The notes beneath the pieces are model-generated. The model did no database searches. It saw nothing but the letters and a program-made list of their open reading frames with translations, and was not told where the DNA came from. A stretch of DNA of 64,000 bases from contig CAZWAY010000006.1 in assembly GCA_964631945.1 (NCBI GenBank), positions 1-64,000 of the forward strand, written 5' to 3'. This document shows, piece after piece, positions 19,459 through 28,340 of the stretch. Each line of letters starts with the position of its first letter. The first letter of the stretch is position 1. Both the position numbers and the translations under genes were made by a program. This DNA comes from JABFRZ01 sp964631945. GTDB taxonomy: Bacteria > Planctomycetota > UBA1135 > GCA-002686595.

Positions 19459-21856
19459 CGCGGGCCTCGCGCGCGGCGCGCTTGCGGGCGGTGTGCTCGA
19501 TCGTCAGCTCGGGCTGCGAGCGCGAGCCGCCGCGGATGGCGATCTCGAAGGCCTCGCGCACGTCGTCGATCAGGTGCGTGCGCACGCGCCGCCGGATCTC
19601 GGGGTCGAGCCGCAGGCAGTCCTCGGCGTTGCGGCGCGGCAGGATCACCTCCGGCACGCCGGCGCGGATCGCCGCCAGCAACTTCTCGCGCACGCCGCCC
19701 ACGCCCAGCACCTGACCCAGGAGCGACATCTCGCCGGTCATGGCCACGTCGTGGCGCGCGGGCTCGCGCGTGAGCAGCGACACCAGCGCCACCGCGATCG
19801 CGACCCCGGCCGAGGGCCCGTCCTTGGGCGTGGCGGCCGCGGGCAGGTGCAGGTGCAGGTCGATGTTGTCGAGCACGTCGGAATCCAGTCCCAGGTGGGA
19901 GCAGAAGGTCCGCACGTAGGATACCGCGGTCTGCACGGATTCGCGCAGCACGTCGCCCAGCGAGCCCGTCAGGATCAGGCGCCCCGAGCCGGGCATCGAG
20001 ATGGCCTCGATCGGCAGCAGCGAGCCGCCGGCCGAGGTCCAGGCCAGCCCGGTGGTCACGCCCACCGCCGGCCGGCGCACGCGCAGGTCCTCCTCGACCG
20101 TGCGCGGTCCCAGCAGGTTCGCCAGGCCGTCCTTGCGCACGCGCAGCGGCGCGCCGCCGCGCGCGACCTCGACCGCGGCCTTGCGCGCCAGCGAGATCAG
20201 GTGGCGCTGCAGCTGGCGCACGCCGGCTTCCTCGGTGTAGCCGCGGATCAGCGCGCGCAACGCGCCCGGGGTGAGCGCGAGCTGCTTGGCCTTCAGGCCG
20301 GCGTACTCACGCGCGCGCCGCACCAGGTGCGCGCGCGCGATCTCGTACTTCTCGCTCTCGCTGTAGCCGGGGAACTCGATCGTCTCCATGCGGTCGAGCA
20401 GCGCCTCGGGGATCGGGCCCGCATCCGTGGCCGTGGCCAGGAACAGGCAGTTCGAGAGGTCGAAGGGCACGCCCAGGTACTGGTCGAGGAACTCGCCGTT
20501 CTGCTCGGGGTCGAGCAGCGAGAGCAGCGCGCCGGCCGCGTGGTGCTCGCCGCCCAGGGAGACCTTGTCGATCTCGTCCAGGAGGATCACGGGATCGCTG
20601 CGCCCGAGGCGCGAGAGTCCCGCCAGGATCGCGCCCGGCGCGGCGCTCGAGCGTTCGTGCGCCAGACCCACCAGCTCGCGCTCGTGCGTGATCGTGCCGA
20701 TCGGGATGGTGAGCAGCGGGCGCGCCAGCGAGCTCGCCACGGCGCGGCCCATGCTCGACTTGCCCGTGCCCGGGGGCCCGAGGAAGCACAGCACCGTGCC
20801 GCGCGCGCTGCCGCCGAGCTGGCGCACCGCCAGGAACTCGGCGATGCGGCGCTTGACGTCGGCCAGACCGCGGTGGCTCTCGGACAGGCGTTCCTCGACG
20901 CGCTCGAAGTCGAGCGCGTCGGGGTTCGGGTCCTGCGGGTCGCGCGCGGCCTGCCAGGGCAGCTCCAGCATCCAGTCGAGGTAGGCGCGCAGGCGCGCGG
21001 CGCTGTGGGACGAGCCCTGGACGCGGCGCAGGTGGTCGAGCTCGCGCAGGGCGGCGACGTGGGCCGGCGCGGAGAGCGGCGTGGCCTCGATGCGCTCCTG
21101 GAAGCGCTCGATCTCGAGCTCGTGGGCCGAGGGCTCGCCCAGCTCGTGCTTGAGCTCGGCCAGCTTGGCGCGCAGGTAACGCCGCCGCAGGCGCTCGGCC
21201 ACGCGCCCGTCCAGCGCGCTGCTCGCGCGCGCGCGCACCAGCGCGCCCTCGAGGTGGTGGATCAGGAGTCGCGTGCGCGCCAGGGCCGAGCTCTCGCCCA
21301 GCAGGCGCGCGCGCTCGCCGTGCGCGAGGGTCAAGAGCGAGGCCACCAGGTCGGTGACGCGCTCGTCGTCGTCGCCGTAGAGCGCGATCATGCCGGGCAG
21401 TTCGCGCGAGACACTGGTGTCGGCCTCGGCCAGCGCCGCCAGCAGGGCCGAGAGGCGCGCGCGCTCGCCGGCGGCGAGTTCGGGCGCGGCCGGGACCGTC
21501 TCCAGGCGCTCGCACTCCGACCACCAGCAGCCCTCGGCGTTGTGCAGCTTCTTGAGCGTGACGCGCCGCAGGCCCTGCAGCACGACGCGCAGGCCACCCT
21601 GGGGTAGCGACGCGCGCGAGACCACGCGCGCCAGCGTGCCCACGGCGTGGAAGCGCTCGGCGTCGGGGTGCTCGGCGCCGTCGCGCATGGGCACGGCCAC
21701 GAGCTGACCGTCGAGCGCGTTCAGGCGCGCCAGGGCGCGCAGGCCATCGGTCTCGGTGACCTCGACCGTACACACGTCGTGCGGGAACAGCACCGTGCGC
21801 AGGAGGCCGAGGAGCGGGCGACGCGAGGAGGTGGGGTCGGACTCGGGGTTGGGCAC
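19448..21856 (-). CDS. lon: ATP-dependent protease Lon
   Basis: This is a cytoplasmic AAA+ serine protease that degrades misfolded and regulatory proteins. The order is an N-terminal LON substrate domain (FPHDVCTVEVTE onward), a coiled-coil region at about 220-270, the ATPase with Walker A GPPGTGKS at 360-367 and Walker B ILLDEIDK, then the protease domain. Its dyad is Ser682 (KDGPSAGVA) and Lys725 (VREKLL), spaced as in E. coli Lon. The 802 residues match the family. GTG at 21856 is chosen as the start just before the LON domain. The sequence upstream of it is intergenic-like and contains a possible -10 (GATAAG). FtsH, McsB and several peptidases are also encoded in this window. Confidence 0.94.
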   Translation of the reverse strand: MPNPESDPTSSRRPLLGLLRTVLFPHDVCTVEVTETDGLRALARLNALDGQLVAVPMRDGAEHPDAERFHAVGTLARVVSRASLPQGGLRVVLQGLRRVTLKKLHNAEGCWWSECERLETVPAAPELAAGERARLSALLAALAEADTSVSRELPGMIALYGDDDERVTDLVASLLTLAHGERARLLGESSALARTRLLIHHLEGALVRARASSALDGRVAERLRRRYLRAKLAELKHELGEPSAHELEIERFQERIEATPLSAPAHVAALRELDHLRRVQGSSHSAARLRAYLDWMLELPWQAARDPQDPNPDALDFERVEERLSESHRGLADVKRRIAEFLAVRQLGGSARGTVLCFLGPPGTGKSSMGRAVASSLARPLLTIPIGTITHERELVGLAHERSSAAPGAILAGLSRLGRSDPVILLDEIDKVSLGGEHHAAGALLSLLDPEQNGEFLDQYLGVPFDLSNCLFLATATDAGPIPEALLDRMETIEFPGYSESEKYEIARAHLVRRAREYAGLKAKQLALTPGALRALIRGYTEEAGVRQLQRHLISLARKAAVEVARGGAPLRVRKDGLANLLGPRTVEEDLRVRRPAVGVTTGLAWTSAGGSLLPIEAISMPGSGRLILTGSLGDVLRESVQTAVSYVRTFCSHLGLDSDVLDNIDLHLHLPAAATPKDGPSAGVAIAVALVSLLTREPARHDVAMTGEMSLLGQVLGVGGVREKLLAAIRAGVPEVILPRRNAEDCLRLDPEIRRRVRTHLIDDVREAFEIAIRGGSRSQPELTIEHTARKRAAREARDGA

Positions 21857-21865
21857 GGGTGTGCC

Positions 21866-21871
21866 CTTATC
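21866..21871 (-). promoter_or_regulatory. Possible -10 hexamer (GATAAG) of lon
   Basis: On the minus strand GATAAG ends 9 nt before the GTG start of lon, within the 49-bp gap after the DegT gene. No -35 was recognised. It would give a near-leaderless lon transcript separate from the upstream genes. Confidence 0.35.
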
Positions 21872-21905
21872 GGCCTCGCGGGCGCGCCCGGCCCGACGGA
21901 AAGAA

Positions 21906-23039
21906 TTACGGTCGCGCGAGCGCGAGCACGCTCTCGGCCACGCGTTCGACCTCCGCCCGTGCGAGGAACGGGTGGATCGGCAGGCACAGGACCTCGCGCG
22001 CCAGCGTCTCGGCGTGCGGGAAGTCGCCGGGACCGTAACCCCACGGGCGCGCGGCCTCCTGCAGGTGCACGGGCGTCGGGTAGTGCACCGCGGCGAAGAT
22101 CTGGCGTTCGGCCAGGTCCGCCAGCACATGGTCGCGCCTGCGCCCGCCGCGGATGCGCACCGTGTACTGGTGGTAGGCGTGCACGGCTCCCGGCGCGAGC
22201 GCCAGGGGCACGACCGTCGGGCTGCCGCGGAAGGCGGCGTCGTACAGCGCGGCGTGCGCGCGCCGGCGCCCGTTCCAGCGCTCGAGGTGCGGCAGCTTCA
22301 CGTTCAGGAGCGCGGCCTGCAGCGCCTGCAGGCGCGAGTTCGTGCCGATGCGCGCGTGCACGTACTTCTTGGGCGAGCCGTGGTCGCGCAGCTGGCGCAG
22401 GTTCAGGGCCACGTCGTCGCGCTGCGTGAGCACCATGCCGCCCTCGCCGGCCGCGCCCAGGTTCTTGGTGACGTAGAACGAGAAGGTGCCGGCGTCGCCC
22501 AGGGCCCCGCAGGCCTGCCCGTCGCGGCGCGCGCCGTGGGCCTGGGCGCCGTCCTCGAGCAGCATCAGCCCGCGCCGGTCGGCCAGCGCGCGGAAGGAGC
22601 GCATGTCGGCCAGCTGGCCGTAGAGATGCACCGGCAGGAGGCAGGTGGTCCGGGCGTCGAGCGCGCGCTCGGCCGCGAGTGGATCGAGCAGCGCCGTGTC
22701 GGGCTCGACGTCCGCCAGGACCGGTCTGGCGCCGATCAGCGCGATCGAGGCGGCCGAGGCGAAGAAGGTGAAGGGCGTCGTCAGCACGTGGTCGCCGGGC
22801 TCGACCCCGAGCGCGAGCAGGCCGAGCCAGATGGCGTCCGTGCCCGTGCCCACACCGATGCCGTGCTTCACGCCGTGGTGCGCGGCGAAGTCGCGCTCGA
22901 GCGCCTCCACTTCCGGCCCGAGCACGTACTTGCCCGAGGCCAGCGTGCGCAGCACGGCCTCGTCGAGCGCGGGGCCGAGTTCGGCGCGCTCGGCCGCGAC
23001 GTCGATGGGGGCGATGGGCTTGGTCGTGGTGGTGGTCAT
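21906..23039 (-). CDS. DegT/DnrJ/EryC1/StrS-family PLP aminotransferase
   Basis: This family transfers an amino group to keto-sugars on nucleotide carriers for polysaccharide or lipid decoration. The fold-type I core shows TTPFTFFASAASIALIGARPVLADV, LEDGAQAHGA and the PLP lysine Lys192 in FSFYVTKNLGAAGEGG, at the expected position. The RIGTNSRLQALQAALL segment near the substrate site is also typical. The 377 residues are normal. The ATG at 23039 (MTTTTTKP) gives the family's usual short lead-in. The gene stands alone among transporter and protease genes, without the dehydratase or epimerase that would identify its sugar. It lies 17 bp after the small transporter subunit and is probably in its operon. 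Confidence 0.88.
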   Translation of the reverse strand: MTTTTTKPIAPIDVAAERAELGPALDEAVLRTLASGKYVLGPEVEALERDFAAHHGVKHGIGVGTGTDAIWLGLLALGVEPGDHVLTTPFTFFASAASIALIGARPVLADVEPDTALLDPLAAERALDARTTCLLPVHLYGQLADMRSFRALADRRGLMLLEDGAQAHGARRDGQACGALGDAGTFSFYVTKNLGAAGEGGMVLTQRDDVALNLRQLRDHGSPKKYVHARIGTNSRLQALQAALLNVKLPHLERWNGRRRAHAALYDAAFRGSPTVVPLALAPGAVHAYHQYTVRIRGGRRRDHVLADLAERQIFAAVHYPTPVHLQEAARPWGYGPGDFPHAETLAREVLCLPIHPFLARAEVERVAESVLALARP

Positions 23040-23056
23040 GGTGACGAGCGCGAGGT

Positions 23057-23191
23057 TCAGGCGCTGTGGAAGTGCTCGGCCTGCTCCGGCGGGGGCTCGG
23101 GGGCCGTGAGCACGCGCTTGAAGCACCACAGCACGAGCCCCCACACGAAGCTCAGGGACGTGGCCATGAAGATCCAACCCATGAGGGTCAT
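23057..23191 (-). CDS. Small single-span membrane protein, NSS transporter small subunit
   Basis: This 44-residue protein has one transmembrane segment (about residues 4-24: MGWIFMATSLSFVWGLVLW), a short basic stretch, and an acidic Pro/His-rich tail. Its ATG overlaps the stop codon of the sodium symporter gene (ATGA), so the two are translationally coupled. Position, size and topology match the MetS-type small subunits that accompany bacterial neurotransmitter:sodium symporters, where MetP needs MetS for methionine and alanine uptake. The assignment rests on context more than on sequence identity. It is too short to be found by most gene callers. Confidence 0.7.
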   Translation of the reverse strand: MTLMGWIFMATSLSFVWGLVLWCFKRVLTAPEPPPEQAEHFHSA

Positions 23192-24813
23192 CGTGAGCCT
23201 CCTTCTTCGAGCGTCGCTCCGTCGTCCGGTGGGCGCTTGCCATCGAGGTCGAGTCCGGCGGCGCGCCAGCGCCGCTCGCCGATCCAGGTGCAGACCACCA
23301 GCAGTCCGATCACGGCCAGCACGAGCAGCAAGGCGCCTTGCCGCAAGGGTTCGTCGGCAACACCGCGTACCCAGTCCGGGAGGTTCTGGATCGAGAAGGC
23401 CGCGAACACGATCAGCAGATACAGCGGGGCGACGTACTTCATCACGAACTTGTAGAAGCTCGGGATGCGTAGGCGTGCGCCGTCGTGGGCCTCCTTCCAG
23501 CCCCGTTCCAGCCCGAAGATCCAGCTGAAGCAGATGATCTCGACCATGGCCAGGATGAAGATCAGGAAGGTGCCGACCCAGTCGTCGATCGTGCCCCAGA
23601 AGATGCTGCCGCGGCTGTAGTACATCACCAGGAACGAGCCGGCGACGCAGATCGAGACCATCAGCGTGGTCGCGCGCTGGCGGGTCCAGCCGAGGGCCTC
23701 CTGGAAGAAGGCCAGCGAGGGCTGGTACATCGAGATCGAGCTCGTGATCGCGGCCAGGAACAGCATGAAGAACCAGATCGCGCCGATGGCGTTGCCGAAC
23801 GCCCCCATGTGCGCGAAGACGACCGGCAGCGTGTTGAAGCCCAGCCCGAAGGTCCCTCCGGCCACCGCGCCGGCCATGCCCGATGCGCCCAGGAAGACGA
23901 ATGCCGCCGTGAGGGTGATCAGGCCGCCGAAGCCGACCTCGAACAGCTCGTTGGTGGCCGAGGCCGTCAGCCCCGAGAGCACGACGTCGTCCTTGCGCTT
24001 CATGTAGGAGGCGTAGTTGATGATCACGCCGAACCCGACCGAGAGGCTGAAGAAGATCTGACCGGCCGCGGCCAGCCAGGTCTGGGGGTTCTTCAGGGCA
24101 GCGAAGTTCGGGTTCCACATGTAGCCGAGGCCGTTGAGCACGCTCTGCTCGGGCAGGCTCGCGTCGGGGGTGCCCAGCGTGAGCACGCGGATCAGCACCA
24201 CCGTCGCGCACACGGCCATCGCCGGCATGGCCCAGGAACAGAACTTCTCGATGCCCTTCGAGATGCCGCGGTACACCAGCGCGATGTTCACGGAGAAGGT
24301 GATCAGCCAGAAGATGAGCGTCTGGTAGGAGCCGCCCGCGAGCACACCGTTGTGCACGCGACCCGTGTAGGTGTCGTAGAACTCTCCCGCGATACGCGTC
24401 TGCTCGGCGATCGGCGCGGCCGCGTCGATGCCCAGTCCGCCGGAGAGGTAGTTCCAGCAGTACATCAGGCACCAGGCTTCGATGTAGGTGTAGTAGAACG
24501 ACACCGCCAGCGGGATCAGGATCCCGATCACACCGAAGTACCGGGTCACCCGCCCGCCTCCGACCGCCCCCAAGATCGAGGGAGCGGAATGGAAGCCCCG
24601 CCGGCCGCCATGGCGGCCCATCGTCCACTCGGCCCAGCCGATCGGGATGCCGAGGAAGAGCAGCGCGCAGAAGTACGGGATCATGAACGCGCCGCCGCCG
24701 TTGGCCGCGGCTTGCCCGGGGAACCGCAGGAAGTTCCCGAGCCCGACGGCCGATCCGGCCACCGCCAGGATCACTCCGAGGCGGCTTCCCCACTGCTGCT
24801 TGTCTTGAGACAT
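23188..24813 (-). CDS. Neurotransmitter:sodium symporter (NSS/SNF) family transporter
   Basis: This is a LeuT-fold secondary transporter that couples amino-acid uptake to Na+. The family signature is at the N-terminus: WGSRLGVILAVAGSAVGLGN then FLRFPGQAAANGGGAFMIPY, which forms the unwound helix 1 with its sodium and substrate ligands. About 12 hydrophobic segments fit the 541 residues. The substrate cannot be read directly; the coupled 44-residue partner suggests the MetP-like branch (methionine, alanine). GGGAGAG sits a few bases before the ATG, and a promoter with TAGGCT as its -10 lies about 60 bp upstream. Confidence 0.9.
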   Translation of the reverse strand: MSQDKQQWGSRLGVILAVAGSAVGLGNFLRFPGQAAANGGGAFMIPYFCALLFLGIPIGWAEWTMGRHGGRRGFHSAPSILGAVGGGRVTRYFGVIGILIPLAVSFYYTYIEAWCLMYCWNYLSGGLGIDAAAPIAEQTRIAGEFYDTYTGRVHNGVLAGGSYQTLIFWLITFSVNIALVYRGISKGIEKFCSWAMPAMAVCATVVLIRVLTLGTPDASLPEQSVLNGLGYMWNPNFAALKNPQTWLAAAGQIFFSLSVGFGVIINYASYMKRKDDVVLSGLTASATNELFEVGFGGLITLTAAFVFLGASGMAGAVAGGTFGLGFNTLPVVFAHMGAFGNAIGAIWFFMLFLAAITSSISMYQPSLAFFQEALGWTRQRATTLMVSICVAGSFLVMYYSRGSIFWGTIDDWVGTFLIFILAMVEIICFSWIFGLERGWKEAHDGARLRIPSFYKFVMKYVAPLYLLIVFAAFSIQNLPDWVRGVADEPLRQGALLLVLAVIGLLVVCTWIGERRWRAAGLDLDGKRPPDDGATLEEGGSR

Positions 24814-24872
24814 GCGCTCTCCCGTTCAGGGTCAGGAGGCCTACGAGGTCGGACGAGGACGAACGGGCGACG

Positions 24873-24901
24873 AGCCTACGGTCGCCCGCGAGGGGCGGCA
24901 A
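24873..24901 (-). promoter_or_regulatory. Promoter of the symporter operon: TTGCCG-N17-TAGGCT
   Basis: On the minus strand the -35 TTGCCG is at 24901-24896 and the -10 TAGGCT at 24878-24873, with 17 bp between. The leader would be about 52 nt and includes a GGGAGAG ribosome binding site. The same TAGGCT hexamer is used at 6569. Confidence 0.5.
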
Positions 24902-24969
24902 CGAGGCGCATCGCGCCCGCGCTCCAGCCCGCGTGCTTTCGCGCGGCGACACGGCGATCCGGCCGTGGC

Positions 24970-25752
24970 CTACAGCTGCTTCGCGCGCCCCTTGGGCAGT
25001 CCGCCGGCGACCCGACCGTTGAACAGGAAGGCGCCCTCGATGCGCCAGCCGGGGCGCGGGGCGTCGAGGCCGTGGGCCGCGAGCTGCCAGCGCGAGAGGA
25101 ACAGGTCCAGCGGCCGGCCGGGGGCTTCGGCCTCCACCCGCTCGATGAGCTCGCGTGTGAACGGGTTGGTGAGGTGGTGGATCGCGCGCACGACGAGCGA
25201 GAGCTCCATGCAGCCCCCGGGTTGCTCGCTGCCCTCGAGCGGCAGGAGGGCCGAGCCCTCCGGTTCGCCCGCCAGGTACGGGTCGCGTACGCCCTCGTTC
25301 GGCCCGACGTAGCTCACGTCCAGCGCGAAGCCCGCCAGGCTCACGGCCAGCACGTGTCCACGGGGCAGTGCCTTGGGCAGGCGCCGCGCGTCCCACAGGT
25401 ACGTCGCCAGCGGGTATTCGCCTCCGCTCGCCTCGCGCCAGGGATCCTCGGGCAGGGGCGGGTTCGCGCGCCCGCGCAGGAGCACGTCGTAGGGGGAGTC
25501 GGGCACGCGCTGCAGGCCGTCGACCGCGACGCGCAGGCGGCGCGCGGATTCGAAGCACGGCCAGAGCGAATCGTGCTCCTGGTCCTGCTCGCGATCCAGG
25601 CGCACCTCGAGCCCGCCCGGAAAGGGCATGCGCCGGTGCTCGCCGCCCGGCCCGCGCAAGGGCACGGATTCGCCCTCACCGCGCAGGCGCTGCGCCAGCG
25701 CGGCGAGATCGGTGCTCGGCGGGAATCCGATGCACTCGAGCAGGAAGTCCAT
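24970..25752 (-). CDS. Conserved-looking hypothetical protein, 260 residues
   Basis: No family was recognised. The product starts MDFLLECIGFPP with no signal peptide or membrane segment. It is acidic to neutral, with an even mix of charged residues and several Trp/Tyr/Phe positions (LATYLWDARRLPKAL, DVSYVGPNEG, FLSRWQLAAHG), as in a folded cytoplasmic protein. Strong third-position G/C codon bias supports coding. It is divergent from the M1 peptidase lipoprotein, with 97 bp between starts, and ends 156 bp before the symporter start. The ATG at 25752 is chosen because codon usage upstream of it becomes irregular. Confidence 0.6.
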   Translation of the reverse strand: MDFLLECIGFPPSTDLAALAQRLRGEGESVPLRGPGGEHRRMPFPGGLEVRLDREQDQEHDSLWPCFESARRLRVAVDGLQRVPDSPYDVLLRGRANPPLPEDPWREASGGEYPLATYLWDARRLPKALPRGHVLAVSLAGFALDVSYVGPNEGVRDPYLAGEPEGSALLPLEGSEQPGGCMELSLVVRAIHHLTNPFTRELIERVEAEAPGRPLDLFLSRWQLAAHGLDAPRPGWRIEGAFLFNGRVAGGLPKGRAKQL

Positions 25753-25849
25753 GGCGGGGGAGTCGGCGCGGAGCGCGCACGAGGATACGCAGAAGCGTGC
25801 CCGGGTAGGAGCGCCCGCGCGGTGGTCGGGTAGCATCGCGGAGAAGCGC

Positions 25850-28330
25850 ATGCGATCGAGTCGAGCCGTTCGAACCGCCTCCCTGCTGCTCGTGCTCGCG
25901 CTCGGCTGCCGCGCGAGCGGGCCCGAGCGCGCGCGGCTCGCCTTCCCGACCGCCACGGCCCATTCGCCGAGCGCGCGCGCCTTCGACGTGCTCGCCTACG
26001 GGATCGAGCTCGAGCTCCAGCCCGAAACGCGCTCGATCGGCGCCGAGTGCCGCGTACGCTTGCGCGCGCTCGAGCACGCCCTCGGTGAGGTGCGCCTGGA
26101 TCTGGTCGGGCTCCAGGTCGAGGGCGTGAGCGACGCGGAGGGGCGCGCGCTCGTCTTCCGGCGCGCGGACGGCGTGTTGACCATCGTCCTGGCCGAGGTG
26201 CTCGTGCCCGGGGCCGAGACCGAGCTCACCATCCGCTACGGCGGCCGGCCCGAGTTCGGGCTGTGGTTCGCGGGCCAGCGCGCGGACGGCTCCGGTCCCA
26301 CGCTGGTCTTCTCGCACGGCCAGACCGAGGGCAGCCGCGGCTGGTTCCCGTGCCTCGACGAGCCCTCCGAGCGCGCCGCGCTCGAACTGGAGCTGAGCAT
26401 GCCGGCGAGCTGGAACGCGGTGGCCTCCGGAGAGCGCGTGGAGTCGCGCGTGGACGGTGCCCGGCGCCGCGAACGCTGGGTGCTCCCGTTCGAGCACCCG
26501 TCCTATCTGGTGGGGCTGGTGGCGGGCGAGCTCGCGCTGCGCGAGGAGCGCGCGGGCGCGGTGCCGCTGCTGTTCCTGGCCGAGCCGCGCTTCGAGGACT
26601 GGCTCGCGCCGACCTTCGCCGAGACCGACGAGATCCTGGCCTTCCTGGCGGACTGGACCGGGATCCCGTACCCGTACGCGAAGTACAGCCAGGCCGCGGT
26701 CGACAATTTCCCGTGGGGTGGGATGGAGAACATCTCGGCCACCACGCTGACGCCGCTGCTCCTGGGCGACGAGCGCGCCCGGCGCGACGCGCCGCCGCGC
26801 CTCCTGATCGCGCACGAGGCCGCGCACCAGTGGTTCGGCGACCTCTTCACCTGCGCCGACTGGTCGCAGCTGTGGCTGAACGAGGGCTTCGCGACCTACC
26901 TCGCGTTGCTCTACCTCGAGCACGCGCTCGGACTCGACGAGTTCCGGGCCGAGCTGCGCGAGGTCCAGGAGGCCTACCTGAAGGAAGACGTCGGGCCGGC
27001 GCGACGCCCCACGGTCTGGAACGTGTGGAAGGAACCCGACGACGTGTTCGACACGCGCGCCTACCAGGGCGCCGCCGCGCGCCTGCACCTCCTGCGCTTC
27101 GTGCTCGGCGACGCGGCCTTCCTGGCCGGCGTGCGGGCCTACGCGCTCGAGAACGTGGGTCGAAGCGTGGTCACGGACGACCTGCGACGCGCGCTGGAGC
27201 AGGCCGCCGGCCGCGACCTCGGGCGCTTCTTCCAGCAGTGGTTCGAGAGTCCCGGCTATCCGGAGTTCGCCTTCGCCTGGGAGTGGGACGCGGACGTGCA
27301 GGAACTGCGCCTGGCGGTCGAGCAGGTGCAGGCCAGCGCCGACGGCACTCCGGCCGTGTTCGAGCTGCCGGTCGAGGTCGAGGTGCGCGAGGCCGACGGG
27401 GCGCGCAGCCTGCGGCTGGAGCTGTTCGAGCGTCGCCAGCGCTTCCGCTTCCCCTGTCCCACGCCGCCGCTCTACGTGCGTTTCGACGCCAACGGCTGGA
27501 TCCCGAAGCGGCTGCACGAGCAGAAGGCCCCGGCCGAGTGGCTGGCGCTCGCGCGCCTGGCCACCGACGTGAACGCTCGCCGTGAGGCCGTGTTGCAGCT
27601 CGGACACCTGGCGCGCCAGGCGCGCGAGCGCCGGCAGCTGGCCGAGGCCGAGCTGGACGAGATGTGCGCGCGCCTCGCCACGGATCCCTCGCCCTGGGTC
27701 CGGGCCGAGGCCGCGCGCGCGCTCGGGCTCGCGCTCGGGGCCGAGGCCGAGCAGGCCCTGCGGCGCGCGGCCCAGGGCGACGCCGAGGTGCGCGTGCAGA
27801 GCGCGGCGCTGTACGCGCTGTGCGCCTTCGGGCCGGACGAGGGCCGCGCGCGCCTGGCCGAGGACGTCTTCCAGGCCGCGCCGAGCTACCAGGTCATGGG
27901 CGCGGCCGCCGCGCTGCTCGCCCGTGCCGCGCCCGCGCGCGGCTTCGACTTCCTGGTGGCGGCGCTCGAGCTCGAGACACCCCACGACGTGCTGGCCGGA
28001 CGCCTGCTCGCGCAGCTGGCCGAGCTGGGCGATGCGCGCGTGCCAGCCGAACTGCGCCGCTGGGCCTCGGAACCGGCGCTGGCGCCCACGGCGCGTGCCG
28101 CGGCGGTCGAGGCCCTCGCGCGTACGCCCACGGAGCGGCTCGAGGGCTCGCGCTGCCTGGTTCCGCTGCTGGGTGAGCCGTCGTTCCACCTACGGCGCGC
28201 GGCGATCCGGGCGCTGGCGATCTTCGGCGACGCGGATGCGCGCCGCGCGCTGACGGCCTACTATCCGCGCGCGCGAACCCCCGAGGAGCGCCGCCTGATC
28301 GAGGGCGCGCTCGCTCCGCCCCGACCCTGA
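25850..28330 (+). CDS. M1-family aminopeptidase lipoprotein with C-terminal HEAT-like repeats
   Basis: This is a zinc metallopeptidase of the M1 (aminopeptidase N) family, anchored outside the cytoplasm. The signal peptide ends in LALGC (lipidated Cys about residue 23). The N-terminal beta domain is followed by the exopeptidase motif WGGMENIS, the zinc motif HEAAHQW (His322, Glu323, His326) and the third ligand in NEGFATY. After about residue 590 the protein changes to Ala/Leu/Glu-rich helical repeats in place of the usual M1 helical C-domain. A GGAG ribosome binding site precedes the ATG at 25850. It probably clips N-terminal residues from peptides in the periplasm. The predicted selenoprotein gene follows after 10 bp. 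Confidence 0.9.
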   Translation: MRSSRAVRTASLLLVLALGCRASGPERARLAFPTATAHSPSARAFDVLAYGIELELQPETRSIGAECRVRLRALEHALGEVRLDLVGLQVEGVSDAEGRALVFRRADGVLTIVLAEVLVPGAETELTIRYGGRPEFGLWFAGQRADGSGPTLVFSHGQTEGSRGWFPCLDEPSERAALELELSMPASWNAVASGERVESRVDGARRRERWVLPFEHPSYLVGLVAGELALREERAGAVPLLFLAEPRFEDWLAPTFAETDEILAFLADWTGIPYPYAKYSQAAVDNFPWGGMENISATTLTPLLLGDERARRDAPPRLLIAHEAAHQWFGDLFTCADWSQLWLNEGFATYLALLYLEHALGLDEFRAELREVQEAYLKEDVGPARRPTVWNVWKEPDDVFDTRAYQGAAARLHLLRFVLGDAAFLAGVRAYALENVGRSVVTDDLRRALEQAAGRDLGRFFQQWFESPGYPEFAFAWEWDADVQELRLAVEQVQASADGTPAVFELPVEVEVREADGARSLRLELFERRQRFRFPCPTPPLYVRFDANGWIPKRLHEQKAPAEWLALARLATDVNARREAVLQLGHLARQARERRQLAEAELDEMCARLATDPSPWVRAEAARALGLALGAEAEQALRRAAQGDAEVRVQSAALYALCAFGPDEGRARLAEDVFQAAPSYQVMGAAAALLARAAPARGFDFLVAALELETPHDVLAGRLLAQLAELGDARVPAELRRWASEPALAPTARAAAVEALARTPTERLEGSRCLVPLLGEPSFHLRRAAIRALAIFGDADARRALTAYYPRARTPEERRLIEGALAPPRP

Positions 28331-28340
28331 TCCTGCGCCC

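Noticed and set aside
23057..25558. Long minus-strand frame spanning the symporter
   Set aside because: Only its last 45 codons look real (the 44-residue membrane peptide); the rest is an out-of-frame shadow of the symporter and the 260-residue protein.
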